Part shown: one piece after another, positions 8,327 through 16,677 of the stretch | Layout of the letters: the number at the start of each line of letters is the position of its first letter | Numbering within the stretch: position 1 is the stretch's first letter | Assembly: GCF_004403945.1 (NCBI RefSeq) | Contig: NZ_SOHM01000012.1 | Span: 62,001-126,000, forward strand | From: Cryobacterium lactosi | GTDB taxonomy: Bacteria; Actinomycetota; Actinomycetes; Actinomycetales; Microbacteriaceae | DNA: 64,000 bases | Direction: 5' to 3' | Notes under the pieces: model-generated | Told to the model about the DNA's origin: nothing | The model's database searches: none | The model's input: the letters and a program-made list of their open reading frames with translations, nothing else | Position numbers and translations under genes: made by a program

Positions 8327-9744
8327 CGCGCCTCCGCCCGATCCTGGCCGGCCTGCGCCCACGCGGTATCTACCGGCGTCGTGGCGGTCAGCGGCACGCA
8401 TTGCCAACCCGCGTCGCTCAGGCGCTCGACGGCTGAGCTGTCGACAGTGTCGAGAACGAACGCGACAGCGGGCTGGCAAAGCCCTCGGAGGGCGACCAGG
8501 TCGGTCGTGTCGGCGGATCCGATGTCCACAAGCACGGCGAACGCCGGGATCTGCCGGCCGAGCGTGACGGGCCGCCGGGAGCCGGGGGTGTCGTCCGTGG
8601 CGTGCACCACACGATCGCGCTGGACCACGCTCGCCAACGCGTCGATGAGCGCGAGGGCTCCCTCCGGACCGGTGAAGGAGACCGGGTCGTCGCCGCGCAG
8701 TCCACCCCAACGCCCGTCATCGGGGTCGTGTTGCACCCGGGCATCTCCTGCGCGGGTCCTGGCGGGCAGGAGTTGGCAGGGCCCGAGCTCCACGACATCG
8801 AGCCGGAAGCCGCCGTCGAGCAGATGCACCGCGATGGATGCCGCCAGTTCGACGGCCCGTTCGAATTCAGCGTCGTGTCCGAGGCCGGTTCCGCGCCCAC
8901 CGCGGGTGGTGTCCAGAATGATGCGGGCCTCGGGGTGGCTGCGCTGCTCTTCCTGCCGCACCATGATCTCTCCGTGCCGGGCGGTGGCCGGCCAGTTGAC
9001 CCTGCGCATCGGGTCCCCCGGCCGGTATTCCCTGGCGATCAGCTCGTCGGAGTCGTTGTTGAGATGGCTGAGGCGCTCGTGGCGGGACCCCTCGCCCCTA
9101 GTGATCGAGACACCGTTGCCCGGCAGCGGTGTGACAGTCGGCGTCACGGTCAGGTCGTGCGGGGAACCGGCGGGCCACTCGCTGTAGGCGAGACCGAAGG
9201 GGTCGGTCCGGCCGACCATGAGCGGGCCGACCGGGTACACGCCTCGCCGGGGCGGTCGCACCTGGTAGCTGACCCGCGCGGTGTCTGCCGCCCCCGGGCG
9301 GCGGACCCGGGCCGGAGCGAGGCCCCGCAACGGCTGACTCGGTGGCACGTCGACTCCCCTGGCCGCCGTGTCGCGCCAGCGCAGCCCGAGGAGGGGCGCG
9401 GGGGCCAGGTTCTGGATCTGGATCGTCACGGTGGCGCTGAGCCCCGCCGACACGGTACCGGGCATGAAGCTGCGGCTGACTTCCACACGAAGCGGATGCA
9501 CCAGGACGTACCCGAGTGCCGCCAGGGGCACCAGCAGCAGCAGGCCCGCCACGAACAAGAGGTCCCGTTCGTCGTAGGTCCAGGCGAGCACGAAGAGCAC
9601 AGCCCCCACACCCAGGAAGACGGCCCCGCGCAGCGTGGGGCGGACCATCCGGTGGGCCCGGCGGGTCGCTCCGGTCAGGTCGCTCCTGGTCATGCTCTGC
9701 GTCATGGTCATCTGCGTCACGTCCACCTGCGTTTGCATTCCCAT
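8323..9744 (-). CDS. DUF58 domain protein (first module)
   Basis: A 473-residue membrane-anchored DUF58 protein. Two hydrophobic helices lie at about residues 38-80 (GAVFLGVGAVLFVLAW and LLFVAGLLLLVPLAAL). A beta-rich region follows, then the DUF58 signature REYRPGDPMRRVNWPATARHGEIMVRQ near residue 245. DUF58 proteins have a von Willebrand factor A-like fold and are nearly always encoded beside MoxR-type AAA+ ATPases, which probably remodel them. The ATG at 9744 is preceded by GGAG at 5-nt spacing. The stop overlaps the transglutaminase gene start by 4 bp, and the MoxR gene ends 24 bp upstream, so translational coupling across the module is likely. Confidence 0.88.
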   Translation of the reverse strand: MGMQTQVDVTQMTMTQSMTRSDLTGATRRAHRMVRPTLRGAVFLGVGAVLFVLAWTYDERDLLFVAGLLLLVPLAALGYVLVHPLRVEVSRSFMPGTVSAGLSATVTIQIQNLAPAPLLGLRWRDTAARGVDVPPSQPLRGLAPARVRRPGAADTARVSYQVRPPRRGVYPVGPLMVGRTDPFGLAYSEWPAGSPHDLTVTPTVTPLPGNGVSITRGEGSRHERLSHLNNDSDELIAREYRPGDPMRRVNWPATARHGEIMVRQEEQRSHPEARIILDTTRGGRGTGLGHDAEFERAVELAASIAVHLLDGGFRLDVVELGPCQLLPARTRAGDARVQHDPDDGRWGGLRGDDPVSFTGPEGALALIDALASVVQRDRVVHATDDTPGSRRPVTLGRQIPAFAVLVDIGSADTTDLVALRGLCQPAVAFVLDTVDSSAVERLSDAGWQCVPLTATTPVDTAWAQAGQDRAEAR

Positions 9745-9768
9745 GATGGCTCCACCGCGTGCCGGCCG

Positions 9769-10848
9769 CTACAGCCGGCCCTGGGAACCCGTCGGTACGG
9801 GTGTGGCAGCCAGGATCCGCCTGACCGTCTCCTCGATGAGCATGGCGCTGTCCTGGGAACGGTGGCCCAGGGCGCGGGTGGTGGGAACCAACCGGTGACC
9901 GAGCACGGCGACCGCGAGGGAATCGATGTCGTCGGGAAGCACATACTCCCGGCCGTGCAGCGCCGCCTGGGCCTTCGCTGCCCTGATCAGCTGCAGCGTC
10001 GCCCGCGGACTCGCGCCCAGCCGCAGGTCGCGGTCCTCACGGGTGGCGCGCACCACGGCCACCGCGTATTCCTTGACCGCCCCGGAGGCGTAGACGCTGC
10101 GTGCGGCCGACATCATGCCGCGCAGTTGGGCGCCGGTGACCACGGCGTCGATCCGTGCCAGCGGGCTGGTCAGGTCCCGGGAGTCGAGCATGGCGAGTTC
10201 GGACGCCGGGTCGGGATACCCCATCGAAATGCGTGCCATGAACCGGTCCCGCTGGGCCTCAGGCAGTGCGTAGGTGCCCTCCATCTCGATGGGGTTCTGC
10301 GTGGCCACGACGGCGAACGGGCGGGCCAGCGGGTAACTGTGCCCATCGACGGTGACCTGGCGTTCCTCCATGCATTCCAGCAGCGCCGACTGGGTCTTGG
10401 GACTGGCCCGGTTGATCTCGTCGCCGATCACGATGTTCGCGAAGATCGCGCCGGGCTTGAACTCGAACCGTCGTTCGGCCTGGTTGTACACCGAGACCCC
10501 CGTGACGTCCGAGGGCAGGAGGTCCGGGGTGAACTGGATGCGGCTGACGCTGCAATCCACCGATTTCGCGAGAGCCTTGGCGAGCATGGTCTTGCCCACT
10601 CCCGGCACGTCCTCGATGAGGAGGTGCCCCTCGGCCAGGAGCACGGTGAGGGCGATCTGCACGGCGGAGTGCTTGCCGTCGATGACGGACTCGACATTGC
10701 GCATGATCGCCAGGGCGGCGCCCTGCACATCGGGCAACGCCACGTCGGTTTCGCTGTCGACGTCGATGGCGCCGAGAGGGTTCACCCTGGCCGTCGCCGC
10801 GTCGGCGACGGTTGACTCCGAGACCCAGCGTCCCGGGAACGCGTTCAT
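9769..10848 (-). CDS. MoxR family AAA+ ATPase (first module)
   Basis: A 359-residue AAA+ ATPase of the MoxR group, chaperone-like machines that activate partner proteins, often VWA/DUF58 proteins. Walker A is [18 protein letters not shown] (about residues 80-97), Walker [20 protein letters not shown], and sensor 1 [23 protein letters not shown]. The C-terminal lid contains [18 protein letters not shown]. The N-terminal 45 residues are a poorly conserved extension. The start codon overlaps the coaD stop by 4 bp (ATGA), so this stress- or envelope-type module is translationally coupled to a coenzyme A biosynthesis gene. Confidence 0.92.
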   Translation of the reverse strand: MNAFPGRWVSESTVADAATARVNPLGAIDVDSETDVALPDVQGAALAIMRNVESVIDGKHSAVQIALTVLLAEGHLLIEDVPGVGKTMLAKALAKSVDCSVSRIQFTPDLLPSDVTGVSVYNQAERRFEFKPGAIFANIVIGDEINRASPKTQSALLECMEERQVTVDGHSYPLARPFAVVATQNPIEMEGTYALPEAQRDRFMARISMGYPDPASELAMLDSRDLTSPLARIDAVVTGAQLRGMMSAARSVYASGAVKEYAVAVVRATREDRDLRLGASPRATLQLIRAAKAQAALHGREYVLPDDIDSLAVAVLGHRLVPTTRALGHRSQDSAMLIEETVRRILAATPVPTGSQGRL

Positions 10849-11333
10849 GCGAGCGGTCGATTCAGGAAGGCCGCGACGGCGGGCGGCACGTACGGGGCGA
10901 TGTCCCCGCCGAGGGCGGCGACCTGGCGCACCAGGGAACTCGACACGTGGGCGTGCGCGGGATCGGGCAGCATGAAGATGGTTTCGACACCGGCCAGGTT
11001 GCGGTTCACGATCGCCATCGGCGTCTCGTACGCCACATCGATCTGTGAGCGGATGCCCTTGACCAGCACGCTGGCGCCCACGTCGACGCAGTAGTCCACG
11101 AGCAGCCCCATGCTCCAGGAACTGACGATGACGTTCCCGGGTAGGTCGGCCTCGAGGATCGCCCGTTCGATGAGGGACACCCGTTGGGTGATGGGGAGAA
11201 GCGCCGACTTGCCCGGGTTGTGCACCACGAGCACGTGCAGTTCGTCGTAGAGCCCGGCGGCCCGTTGGATCACGTCCAGATGCCCCAGTGTGACGGGGTC
11301 GAACGAACCAGGTACGACGGCGATCCTGCGCAT
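10845..11333 (-). CDS. coaD: Phosphopantetheine adenylyltransferase
   Basis: CoaD catalyses the penultimate step of coenzyme A synthesis, joining ATP and 4'-phosphopantetheine to give dephospho-CoA. The nucleotidyltransferase motif [14 protein letters not shown] (TxGH) is at the N-terminus, the substrate-binding region [12 protein letters not shown] is central, and the C-terminal [11 protein letters not shown] matches the family ISSTxVR motif. ATG at 11333 gives the standard N-terminus [13 protein letters not shown] and has AGGG 8 nt before it. A GTG at 11342 in the same frame is possible. The gene is downstream of recG on the same strand, a common neighbourhood, though 127 bp separate them. 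Confidence 0.96.
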   Translation of the reverse strand: MRRIAVVPGSFDPVTLGHLDVIQRAAGLYDELHVLVVHNPGKSALLPITQRVSLIERAILEADLPGNVIVSSWSMGLLVDYCVDVGASVLVKGIRSQIDVAYETPMAIVNRNLAGVETIFMLPDPAHAHVSSSLVRQVAALGGDIAPYVPPAVAAFLNRPLA

Positions 11334-11469
11334 ACGGTTCACCCTAGCGCCAGCGCGCAGCGCCCGCTGCCCGGTCCGGCCGGATTTCCCAGACGTCTAG
11401 GCCTTTGTCAGGGACACCTTCCTCAGGAGCCGGCCGGGGAGGCTGTCGGAGGGCCGGCCCCGGAGCCGC

Positions 11470-13707
11470 TCAGCCCTTGGACAGCGCGGCGCGCTCCGAG
11501 TCGTCGAGCCTGCGGCGCACGGCCGCTCGGAGCGCCGGAATGGTTCGGATCTCCGGATCTCCCCCGATGAGCTCCCGGGCGGCGGTTCTGGCATCGGCGA
11601 TGATATCGCCGTCGGTCGCCACCCGGAGCAGGCGCAGCGACGACTGGCCGCCCGACTGGAAGCGGCCGAGCACATCGCCCTCCTGCCGTTGCTCAAGGTC
11701 GACCTGCGCCAGCTCGAAACCGTCGAGGGTCTTGGCGACGGCCTCGATCCGTTCCCTCGCCGGCGTGCCGATCGGAGCGCTCGTCACGAGGAGGCAGAGG
11801 CCAGGGACCCCGCCCCGGCCGACCCGGCCGCGCAGCTGGTGGAGCTGCGAGACGCCGAAGCGGTCAGCGTCCATCACGACCATGGCCGATGCATTCGGCA
11901 CATCGACACCGACCTCGATCACGGTGGTGGCCACAAGCACCTGGATGTCGCCGGCCGCGAAGGCCTGCATGGTGGCGTCCTTGTCGTCGGCGCTCATCGC
12001 GCCGTGCAGGGGTTCGATGCGGGCCGTGGCGAGCAGCGGATGCCGGCGGAGGCTGGCGAGCAGCTCCTCCACATTGGTCATCGGGGTGGCATCGAAGTCG
12101 ATCTCCTCGCCCTGTTCGAGTTTCTTCGGCGCGATCGCCGGGCACACGATGAAACACTGGCGGCCCAGCGCGAGCTCCTCCGACACGCGTTGCCAGACCC
12201 GCATCACCCAGGCCGGTTTCTCGTCCAGCGGCACAACGAAGCTCTCGATGCCCGGCCGTCCGGCCGGGAGCATGGCGATGGTGCTCACGTCGAGGTCGCC
12301 GAAAATGGTCATGGCGATGGTGCGGGGAATGGGCGTGGCTGTGAGCACGAGCACGTGCGGCGGCAAGTCGGCCTTCAGCCGCAGCGCCTCGCGCTGGTCG
12401 ACGCCGAACCGGTGCTGCTCGTCGATGACGACCAGGCCCAGGTCGAAGAACTTGACGGTGTCGCTGAGCAGGGCGTGCGTGCCGATGACGATGCGCGCCT
12501 GGCCGGAGACCGTGCGCAGCAGCGCCTTGCGGCGCAGAGCGACGGGCAACTGGCCGGTCACCAGGGTGGGCATCAGCTCGGCCGCGAGGTCGGGTCCGAG
12601 GATGTTCGTCATCGAGCGCAGGTGTTGCCCGGCGAGCACCTCGGTCGGCGCGAGCAGTGCCGCCTGGCCGCCGGAGTCGGCCACCGCGAGCATGGCGCGC
12701 AGGGCCACCACGGTCTTGCCGGAGCCGACCTCGCCCTGCACGAGCCGGTTCATCGGCGCGGTCAGCCCCATGTCGCGCCCGATTTCAGCCCCGGTGACTT
12801 CCTGGTCCACGGTGAGGGCGAACGGCAGGGCCGCGTCGAATCGTTCGAGGTAGCCGCCCGGCACCGGCAGCCGGGCCCTGGTGCGGCGGGCACGGTGCTC
12901 GGTGTGCTGCTGCACGAGCACGCACTGCAAGACAAACGCCTCGGTGAAGCGCAACGTCGTCCTGGCCGCGTTCCATTCTTCGTCGGTGACGGGGCGGTGC
13001 ACGAGTGTGAGCGCGTCGCGATGCCCGAGCAGGGAACGTTCCAGGCGCATGTGCTCCGGGATCGGGTCGTCGACCGGGCCGAGCTGCCCAAGCACGTCCA
13101 CGATGATCTTGGCGATCTGCCAGCTGGTCATGGCCGCGGTGGCCGGGTAGATGGGGATGGGCCGCTGCCCCCAGAGCCGAGCCTGGGCTGCATCGGCCGG
13201 CGAGATCGTGGCATCCATGGGGTCATCGCTGCCGGGCACGATCTGGTAATCGGGCTGGGCGAGCTGACGGGCCTTGTTGAAGACCGTTACCTTGCCGGAG
13301 AACATCCCGCGCATGCCCGGGCGCAGGGTCTTGATCAGCCACGGCTTGTTGAAGAAGGTGAGCGGGAGCATGCCGTGGCCGTCGGAGATCACGACCTTGG
13401 TGCGGTGTAGCGCTTTCTTGCCCGGCTGCGCGCGGCCGTAGTCCTGCACGCTCACCGAGATCACCTCCGCCAGCACGGTGACGGATTCGTCGAGGGGCAG
13501 GTCGGCCAGGGTGGTGAGCTCGCCGCGCCGCGCGTAGCGGCGCGGATAGTGGCTGAGCAGGTCGCCGACCGTGGCCATGCCGAAGGCCTTGGCCAGTACT
13601 GTGGCGGGGCCAGAGGGCAGCACGACGCGCAGCGGGGAGTCCAGGGTCAGCGGGGCGGGGTCGTCGAAGGGGTCGCGCGGGGTGGCGGCGGCATCCGAAC
13701 CGGTCAT
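11470..13707 (-). CDS. recG: ATP-dependent DNA helicase RecG
   Basis: RecG is a superfamily 2 helicase that reverses stalled replication forks and processes recombination branches. The 745-residue protein has the N-terminal wedge/OB domain (VTVLAEVISVSVQDYG), Walker A VQGEVGSGKTVVALRAM, the DEQH-type motif II in LVVIDEQHRFGVDQR, motif III LTATPIPRT, and motifs V-VI ATTVIEVGVDVPNAS and HQLRGRVGRGG. The length is normal, and the conserved tail QRQEGDVLG...GGQSSLRLLR is present. The ATG at 13707 has no ribosome binding site but a good -10 hexamer 6 nt upstream, so the mRNA may be leaderless. It is divergent from rsmD. Confidence 0.96.
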   Translation of the reverse strand: MTGSDAAATPRDPFDDPAPLTLDSPLRVVLPSGPATVLAKAFGMATVGDLLSHYPRRYARRGELTTLADLPLDESVTVLAEVISVSVQDYGRAQPGKKALHRTKVVISDGHGMLPLTFFNKPWLIKTLRPGMRGMFSGKVTVFNKARQLAQPDYQIVPGSDDPMDATISPADAAQARLWGQRPIPIYPATAAMTSWQIAKIIVDVLGQLGPVDDPIPEHMRLERSLLGHRDALTLVHRPVTDEEWNAARTTLRFTEAFVLQCVLVQQHTEHRARRTRARLPVPGGYLERFDAALPFALTVDQEVTGAEIGRDMGLTAPMNRLVQGEVGSGKTVVALRAMLAVADSGGQAALLAPTEVLAGQHLRSMTNILGPDLAAELMPTLVTGQLPVALRRKALLRTVSGQARIVIGTHALLSDTVKFFDLGLVVIDEQHRFGVDQREALRLKADLPPHVLVLTATPIPRTIAMTIFGDLDVSTIAMLPAGRPGIESFVVPLDEKPAWVMRVWQRVSEELALGRQCFIVCPAIAPKKLEQGEEIDFDATPMTNVEELLASLRRHPLLATARIEPLHGAMSADDKDATMQAFAAGDIQVLVATTVIEVGVDVPNASAMVVMDADRFGVSQLHQLRGRVGRGGVPGLCLLVTSAPIGTPARERIEAVAKTLDGFELAQVDLEQRQEGDVLGRFQSGGQSSLRLLRVATDGDIIADARTAARELIGGDPEIRTIPALRAAVRRRLDDSERAALSKG

Positions 13708-13713
13708 ACTCCG

Positions 13714-13719
13714 ATGCTA
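13714..13719 (-). promoter_or_regulatory. Candidate -10 element (leaderless start) for recG
   Basis: On the minus strand TAGCAT is followed by 6 nt and then the recG ATG. This spacing suggests transcription starting at the start codon. Confidence 0.45.
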
Positions 13720-13791
13720 AACGTCACCGCCGACACTCAGCGTCCGCGGCGCAGGCTGTGGATGGCCGGCGGCGGCTAGGCTCGAAGGCAA

Positions 13792-14370
13792 ATGACGCGA
13801 ATTGTCGCCGGGTTCGCCGGCTCCCTCACCCTCACCGTGCCGGCCAAGGGCACCAGGCCCACCAGCGACCAGGTGCGCGAGGCTCTCTTTTCGGCCCTCG
13901 ACGCGCGGGACGCCATCCGCGACTACCGGGTTCTCGACCTGTATGCGGGTTCCGGCGCCCTGGGCCTGGAGGCGGCCAGTCGTGGTGCCAGGGTGGTCAC
14001 CCTGGTCGAGAACGGCTTCGCCGCCAGCCAGACCTGCCGCAAGAACGCCGCCGCCGTGCAGAAGGCCGCCCCGAAAGGCTCAGCGCTCTCCATCGCGGTG
14101 TCCAGCCAGGCCGTGCAGTCCTTCCTCGCCGGCACCCCTGACGGCTTCGACCTGGTCTTCCTCGACCCGCCATACGACCTCGCCGACACGGAGTTGGCCG
14201 CGAACCTCGCCGCCCTGACGCCGTTGCTCGATCCTGACGCCCTCGTTGTTGTCGAGCGCTCCTCCCGGTCACCCGAACCCGCCTGGGGACCCGGACTCGA
14301 GCTGGAGCGCCGCAAGAACTACGGCGACACCACCCTCTGGTACGCCGGGGTGGCCGACCCGGCCCAGTAG
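13792..14370 (+). CDS. rsmD: 16S rRNA (guanine-966-N2)-methyltransferase RsmD
   Basis: RsmD methylates G966 of 16S rRNA using S-adenosylmethionine during 30S assembly. The 192-residue protein begins TRIVAGFAGSLTL, with KGTRPTSDQVREALFSAL near residue 20. The SAM-binding motif VLDLYAGSGALGLEAASRGA follows, and the catalytic motif is LVFLDPPYDL. GAAGG stands 3 nt before the ATG and a TAGGCT hexamer a little further upstream. The gene is divergent from recG with 84 bp between, so this gap probably holds both promoters. Confidence 0.95.
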   Translation: MTRIVAGFAGSLTLTVPAKGTRPTSDQVREALFSALDARDAIRDYRVLDLYAGSGALGLEAASRGARVVTLVENGFAASQTCRKNAAAVQKAAPKGSALSIAVSSQAVQSFLAGTPDGFDLVFLDPPYDLADTELAANLAALTPLLDPDALVVVERSSRSPEPAWGPGLELERRKNYGDTTLWYAGVADPAQ

Positions 14371-14491
14371 TCGGGTTCCGCTGCGCCGAGCCCCTGAGCC
14401 TTACCCCTGACGAGGGCTGGTCAGAACGGGTATGGACGGCCTACGTTTGGGGTGTGGGCATCGTCGTCCACCCATCCGAAAGGTCGACCCC

Positions 14492-15031
14492 GTGCGCGTA
14501 GCGGTAGTTTGTGCCAGCCAGTACGGCGCCACGCGCGGCATCGCAGAACGGATCGGCGCCGAACTCGCCCTCGCCGGCCTCGATGCGCGTGTCTACGACG
14601 CCGCCTCACCCCCGCACGCCGAAGATGTCGCGGGTTTCGACGCGTTCGTCGTGGGCAGCGCGGTCTACATGGGCCACTGGCTCAAGGATGCGAGCACCTT
14701 CGTGCGCCGCCATCAGCCGACCCTGCTCGAACACCAGATCTGGCTGTTCAGCAGCGGCCCGCTCGGCACCGAGACCACGGATGCCGACGGGGCCGACATC
14801 AGGGAGAGCACTGTGCCCGCCGAAATCACCGAGTTCACCAACACTGTGCGCCCTGTGGGCCACCGGGTGTTCTTCGGTGCCATCGACCCCGAGGCGTTGA
14901 GCCTGCCGCATCGGATGATCCGCAAATTCCCCGGGGCAGCGGAGAAGATCCCGGCCGGCGACTTCAGGGACTGGACGGAGATCGAGGCCTGGGCCAGGGA
15001 GATCGCCCGCAGCCTGGTGAAGGCCGGCTGA
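14492..15031 (+). CDS. Flavodoxin-domain protein (HemG/protoporphyrinogen oxidase-like)
   Basis: A 179-residue flavodoxin-fold protein that should bind FMN. The N-terminus VRVAVVCASQYGATRGIAERI is the FMN phosphate-binding loop. FVVGSAVYMGHWLKDASTFV and LFSSGPLGTE follow as the flavin-binding loops seen in menaquinone-dependent protoporphyrinogen oxidase-like proteins of actinobacteria. I start at GTG 14492, preceded by AAAGG at 9-nt spacing; the open frame upstream is non-coding in character. The true substrate is unknown: similar proteins are annotated either as protoporphyrinogen oxidases or simply as flavodoxins. It converges on thiL, 50 bp away. Confidence 0.82.
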   Translation: MRVAVVCASQYGATRGIAERIGAELALAGLDARVYDAASPPHAEDVAGFDAFVVGSAVYMGHWLKDASTFVRRHQPTLLEHQIWLFSSGPLGTETTDADGADIRESTVPAEITEFTNTVRPVGHRVFFGAIDPEALSLPHRMIRKFPGAAEKIPAGDFRDWTEIEAWAREIARSLVKAG

Positions 15032-15081
15032 GCCGACCGACACCCGCCGGCACACTCGGGGGCACGGCTCGGGCGGTGCGA

Positions 15082-16101
15082 CTACGAGGTGGCGCCGTCC
15101 CAGCCCCGGTACGGGTCCCAGCCGCCCTGGGTGTGTGCCTCGCCGTCGACGAGCACGATGCCGGGCTGATCGGTGACGGTGCCGATGCGCCGGAATCCGG
15201 CGGGGAGCACGGCGGCAGCTGGGAAGGTGGCCAGCAGGCCATGGTCCTCTCCCCCGCCCAAAGCCAGCTCACGGTGGTCGCCGAGCGCTGCCGAATCGAA
15301 GTCGACGCCGACGCCGCTGGCCCGCGCGAGCCGTCCCGCGTCGATGGCGAGGCCGTCGGACACGTCGAGCATGGCAGTCGCTCCGGCCGCCGCCGCGACC
15401 GGCCCCAACCCGATCGGCGGAACCGGCGCCAGCTGCGCCTCGACGAAGCGGGGCTCGCGCAACTTCAGGTTGTCGGCCGCCGCCCGGTCTGGCACACCGT
15501 CGGCGTCCACACCGAAGCGGAACAACAGCCCGAGCCCGATGCCGGCATCACCCAGCCGGCCGGCATGGGCGACGACGTCACCGGCCGTGGCGCCCGAACG
15601 CAGCACGGGCGCCCGGCCCTCGAGGTCGCCGAACGCCGTGATCGACAGGGTGAGGGCGTCGGAGGCGGACAGGTCGCCGCCCACCACTCCGCAACCCGGC
15701 GCCAGCGCCTCACAGCCGTCACGCAACCCGTCGGCGATGCCGAGGATGACAGAAATCGGCGTCGACGGCGGAGCGGCGATCGCGACCACGAGGGCCGTGG
15801 GCCTGGCGCCCATCGCGGCGACGTCGGACAGGTTCGTGGCGGCGGCCTTCCAACCCAGGTCGTGCGGCGTCGACCAGGCCAGTCTGAAGTCCGGGCCCTG
15901 GATCATCATGTCGCAGGTCACGACGAACCGACCGTCAGCGGCGGACAGCACCGCGGCGTCATCTCCCGGGCCGAGGAGCTCGGTGTCGGCGTGCGGCAGC
16001 CTGGGGAAGATGCGGGCCAGCACCTCGCCCTCGCTGAGGTCGGCCAGGGTCTGGTCCGGCGCGGTGTGGTCGAGCGCGGCCCGGTCGGGAGCTTTCGTCA
16101 T
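15082..16101 (-). CDS. thiL: Thiamine-phosphate kinase
   Basis: ThiL phosphorylates thiamine monophosphate to the active cofactor thiamine diphosphate. The 339-residue protein has the PurM-like ATP-binding fold: GPGDDAAVLS near residue 45 with the Mg-binding Asp pair, MGARPTALVVAIAAP, VVGGDLSASD (the GGD loop), DVSDGLAIDAGRLA and ALGGGEDHGLLATF. The length is as expected. The start ATG 16101 has no Shine-Dalgarno sequence and lies 7 nt from a -10-like TACCGT, so the transcript is probably leaderless. Only 24 bp separate it from the divergent DUF3515 gene. Confidence 0.95.
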   Translation of the reverse strand: MTKAPDRAALDHTAPDQTLADLSEGEVLARIFPRLPHADTELLGPGDDAAVLSAADGRFVVTCDMMIQGPDFRLAWSTPHDLGWKAAATNLSDVAAMGARPTALVVAIAAPPSTPISVILGIADGLRDGCEALAPGCGVVGGDLSASDALTLSITAFGDLEGRAPVLRSGATAGDVVAHAGRLGDAGIGLGLLFRFGVDADGVPDRAAADNLKLREPRFVEAQLAPVPPIGLGPVAAAAGATAMLDVSDGLAIDAGRLARASGVGVDFDSAALGDHRELALGGGEDHGLLATFPAAAVLPAGFRRIGTVTDQPGIVLVDGEAHTQGGWDPYRGWDGATS

Positions 16102-16108
16102 GCTTCAA

Positions 16109-16118
16109 ACGGTAACCT
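16109..16118. promoter_or_regulatory. Overlapping divergent -10 elements of thiL and the DUF3515 gene
   Basis: ACGGTAACCT contains TAACCT reading right (7 nt before the DUF3515 ATG) and TACCGT reading left (7 nt before the thiL ATG). Both fit TAnnnT and they overlap by 2 bp, so the two promoters may exclude one another. Any -35 contacts would fall inside the opposite coding region. Confidence 0.45.
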
Positions 16119-16125
16119 GAATGCG

Positions 16126-16668
16126 ATGACTCTCCAGTTCACCCACCCGCGCCGTCCCGGTCGCCGCACCGGCCCGGTCTCCCGCCGACGCTCCGCCACA
16201 GCGCTGCTGCTGGCGGTCTCCGCCGTGCTGATCACCGGTTGCGCAGCCGCGGTGCCCATGCAACCGGCGGCGGATGCGGTGAACCCCGCCTGCGCCGACG
16301 TCATCGTGCGCCTGCCCACGACCGTGGCCGACCAGCCCGAGCGGGAGACCAACGCGCAGGCCACCGGCGCCTGGGGCGACCCCAGTGCGGTGCTGCTCAC
16401 CTGCGGGGTCGAGGTGCCCGGTCCCACCACGCTGCCCTGCGTGAGCATCAACGGCATCGACTGGATCGAGGACGACTCCGAGGCGCCCAAGTACCGCTAC
16501 ACAACCTACGGCCGGGAGCCCGCCACCGAGGTGTACATCGACTCCGAACTGGTCAGCGGCTCGACCACCCTGGTCGACCTGTCCTCGGCCATCTCCAACA
16601 TCCCCGCCACGAAGCAGTGCCTCGGCGCCGCCGACGTCACGCTGCCCACGGACACCCCCGCGCCCTGA
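16126..16668 (+). CDS. DUF3515 family lipoprotein
   Basis: A 180-residue secreted lipoprotein of the actinobacterial DUF3515 family. The N-terminus is Arg-rich, followed by a hydrophobic stretch (TALLLAVSAVLI) and the lipobox TGCAAA near residue 40, so it is likely exported and lipid-anchored outside the membrane. The mature part has the family features: NPACADVIVRLP, a paired Cys (LLTCGVEVPG, LPCVSING), and WIEDD near the middle. Function is unknown; it is regularly found beside thiL and ddl in actinobacteria. ATG at 16126 appears leaderless. It converges on ddl with 9 bp between the stops. Confidence 0.85.
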   Translation: MTLQFTHPRRPGRRTGPVSRRRSATALLLAVSAVLITGCAAAVPMQPAADAVNPACADVIVRLPTTVADQPERETNAQATGAWGDPSAVLLTCGVEVPGPTTLPCVSINGIDWIEDDSEAPKYRYTTYGREPATEVYIDSELVSGSTTLVDLSSAISNIPATKQCLGAADVTLPTDTPAP

Positions 16669-16677
16669 GCCGCCCGG

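Noticed and set aside
8327..8710. Upstream extension of the transglutaminase gene at 5900
   Set aside because: The added Arg/His-rich sequence is a shadow of the DUF58 gene; GTG 8326 overlaps the DUF58 stop by 4 bp as expected.
11397..11696. 99-codon minus frame between coaD and recG
   Set aside because: It lies mostly within recG in another frame and has Arg/Ser-rich shadow composition.
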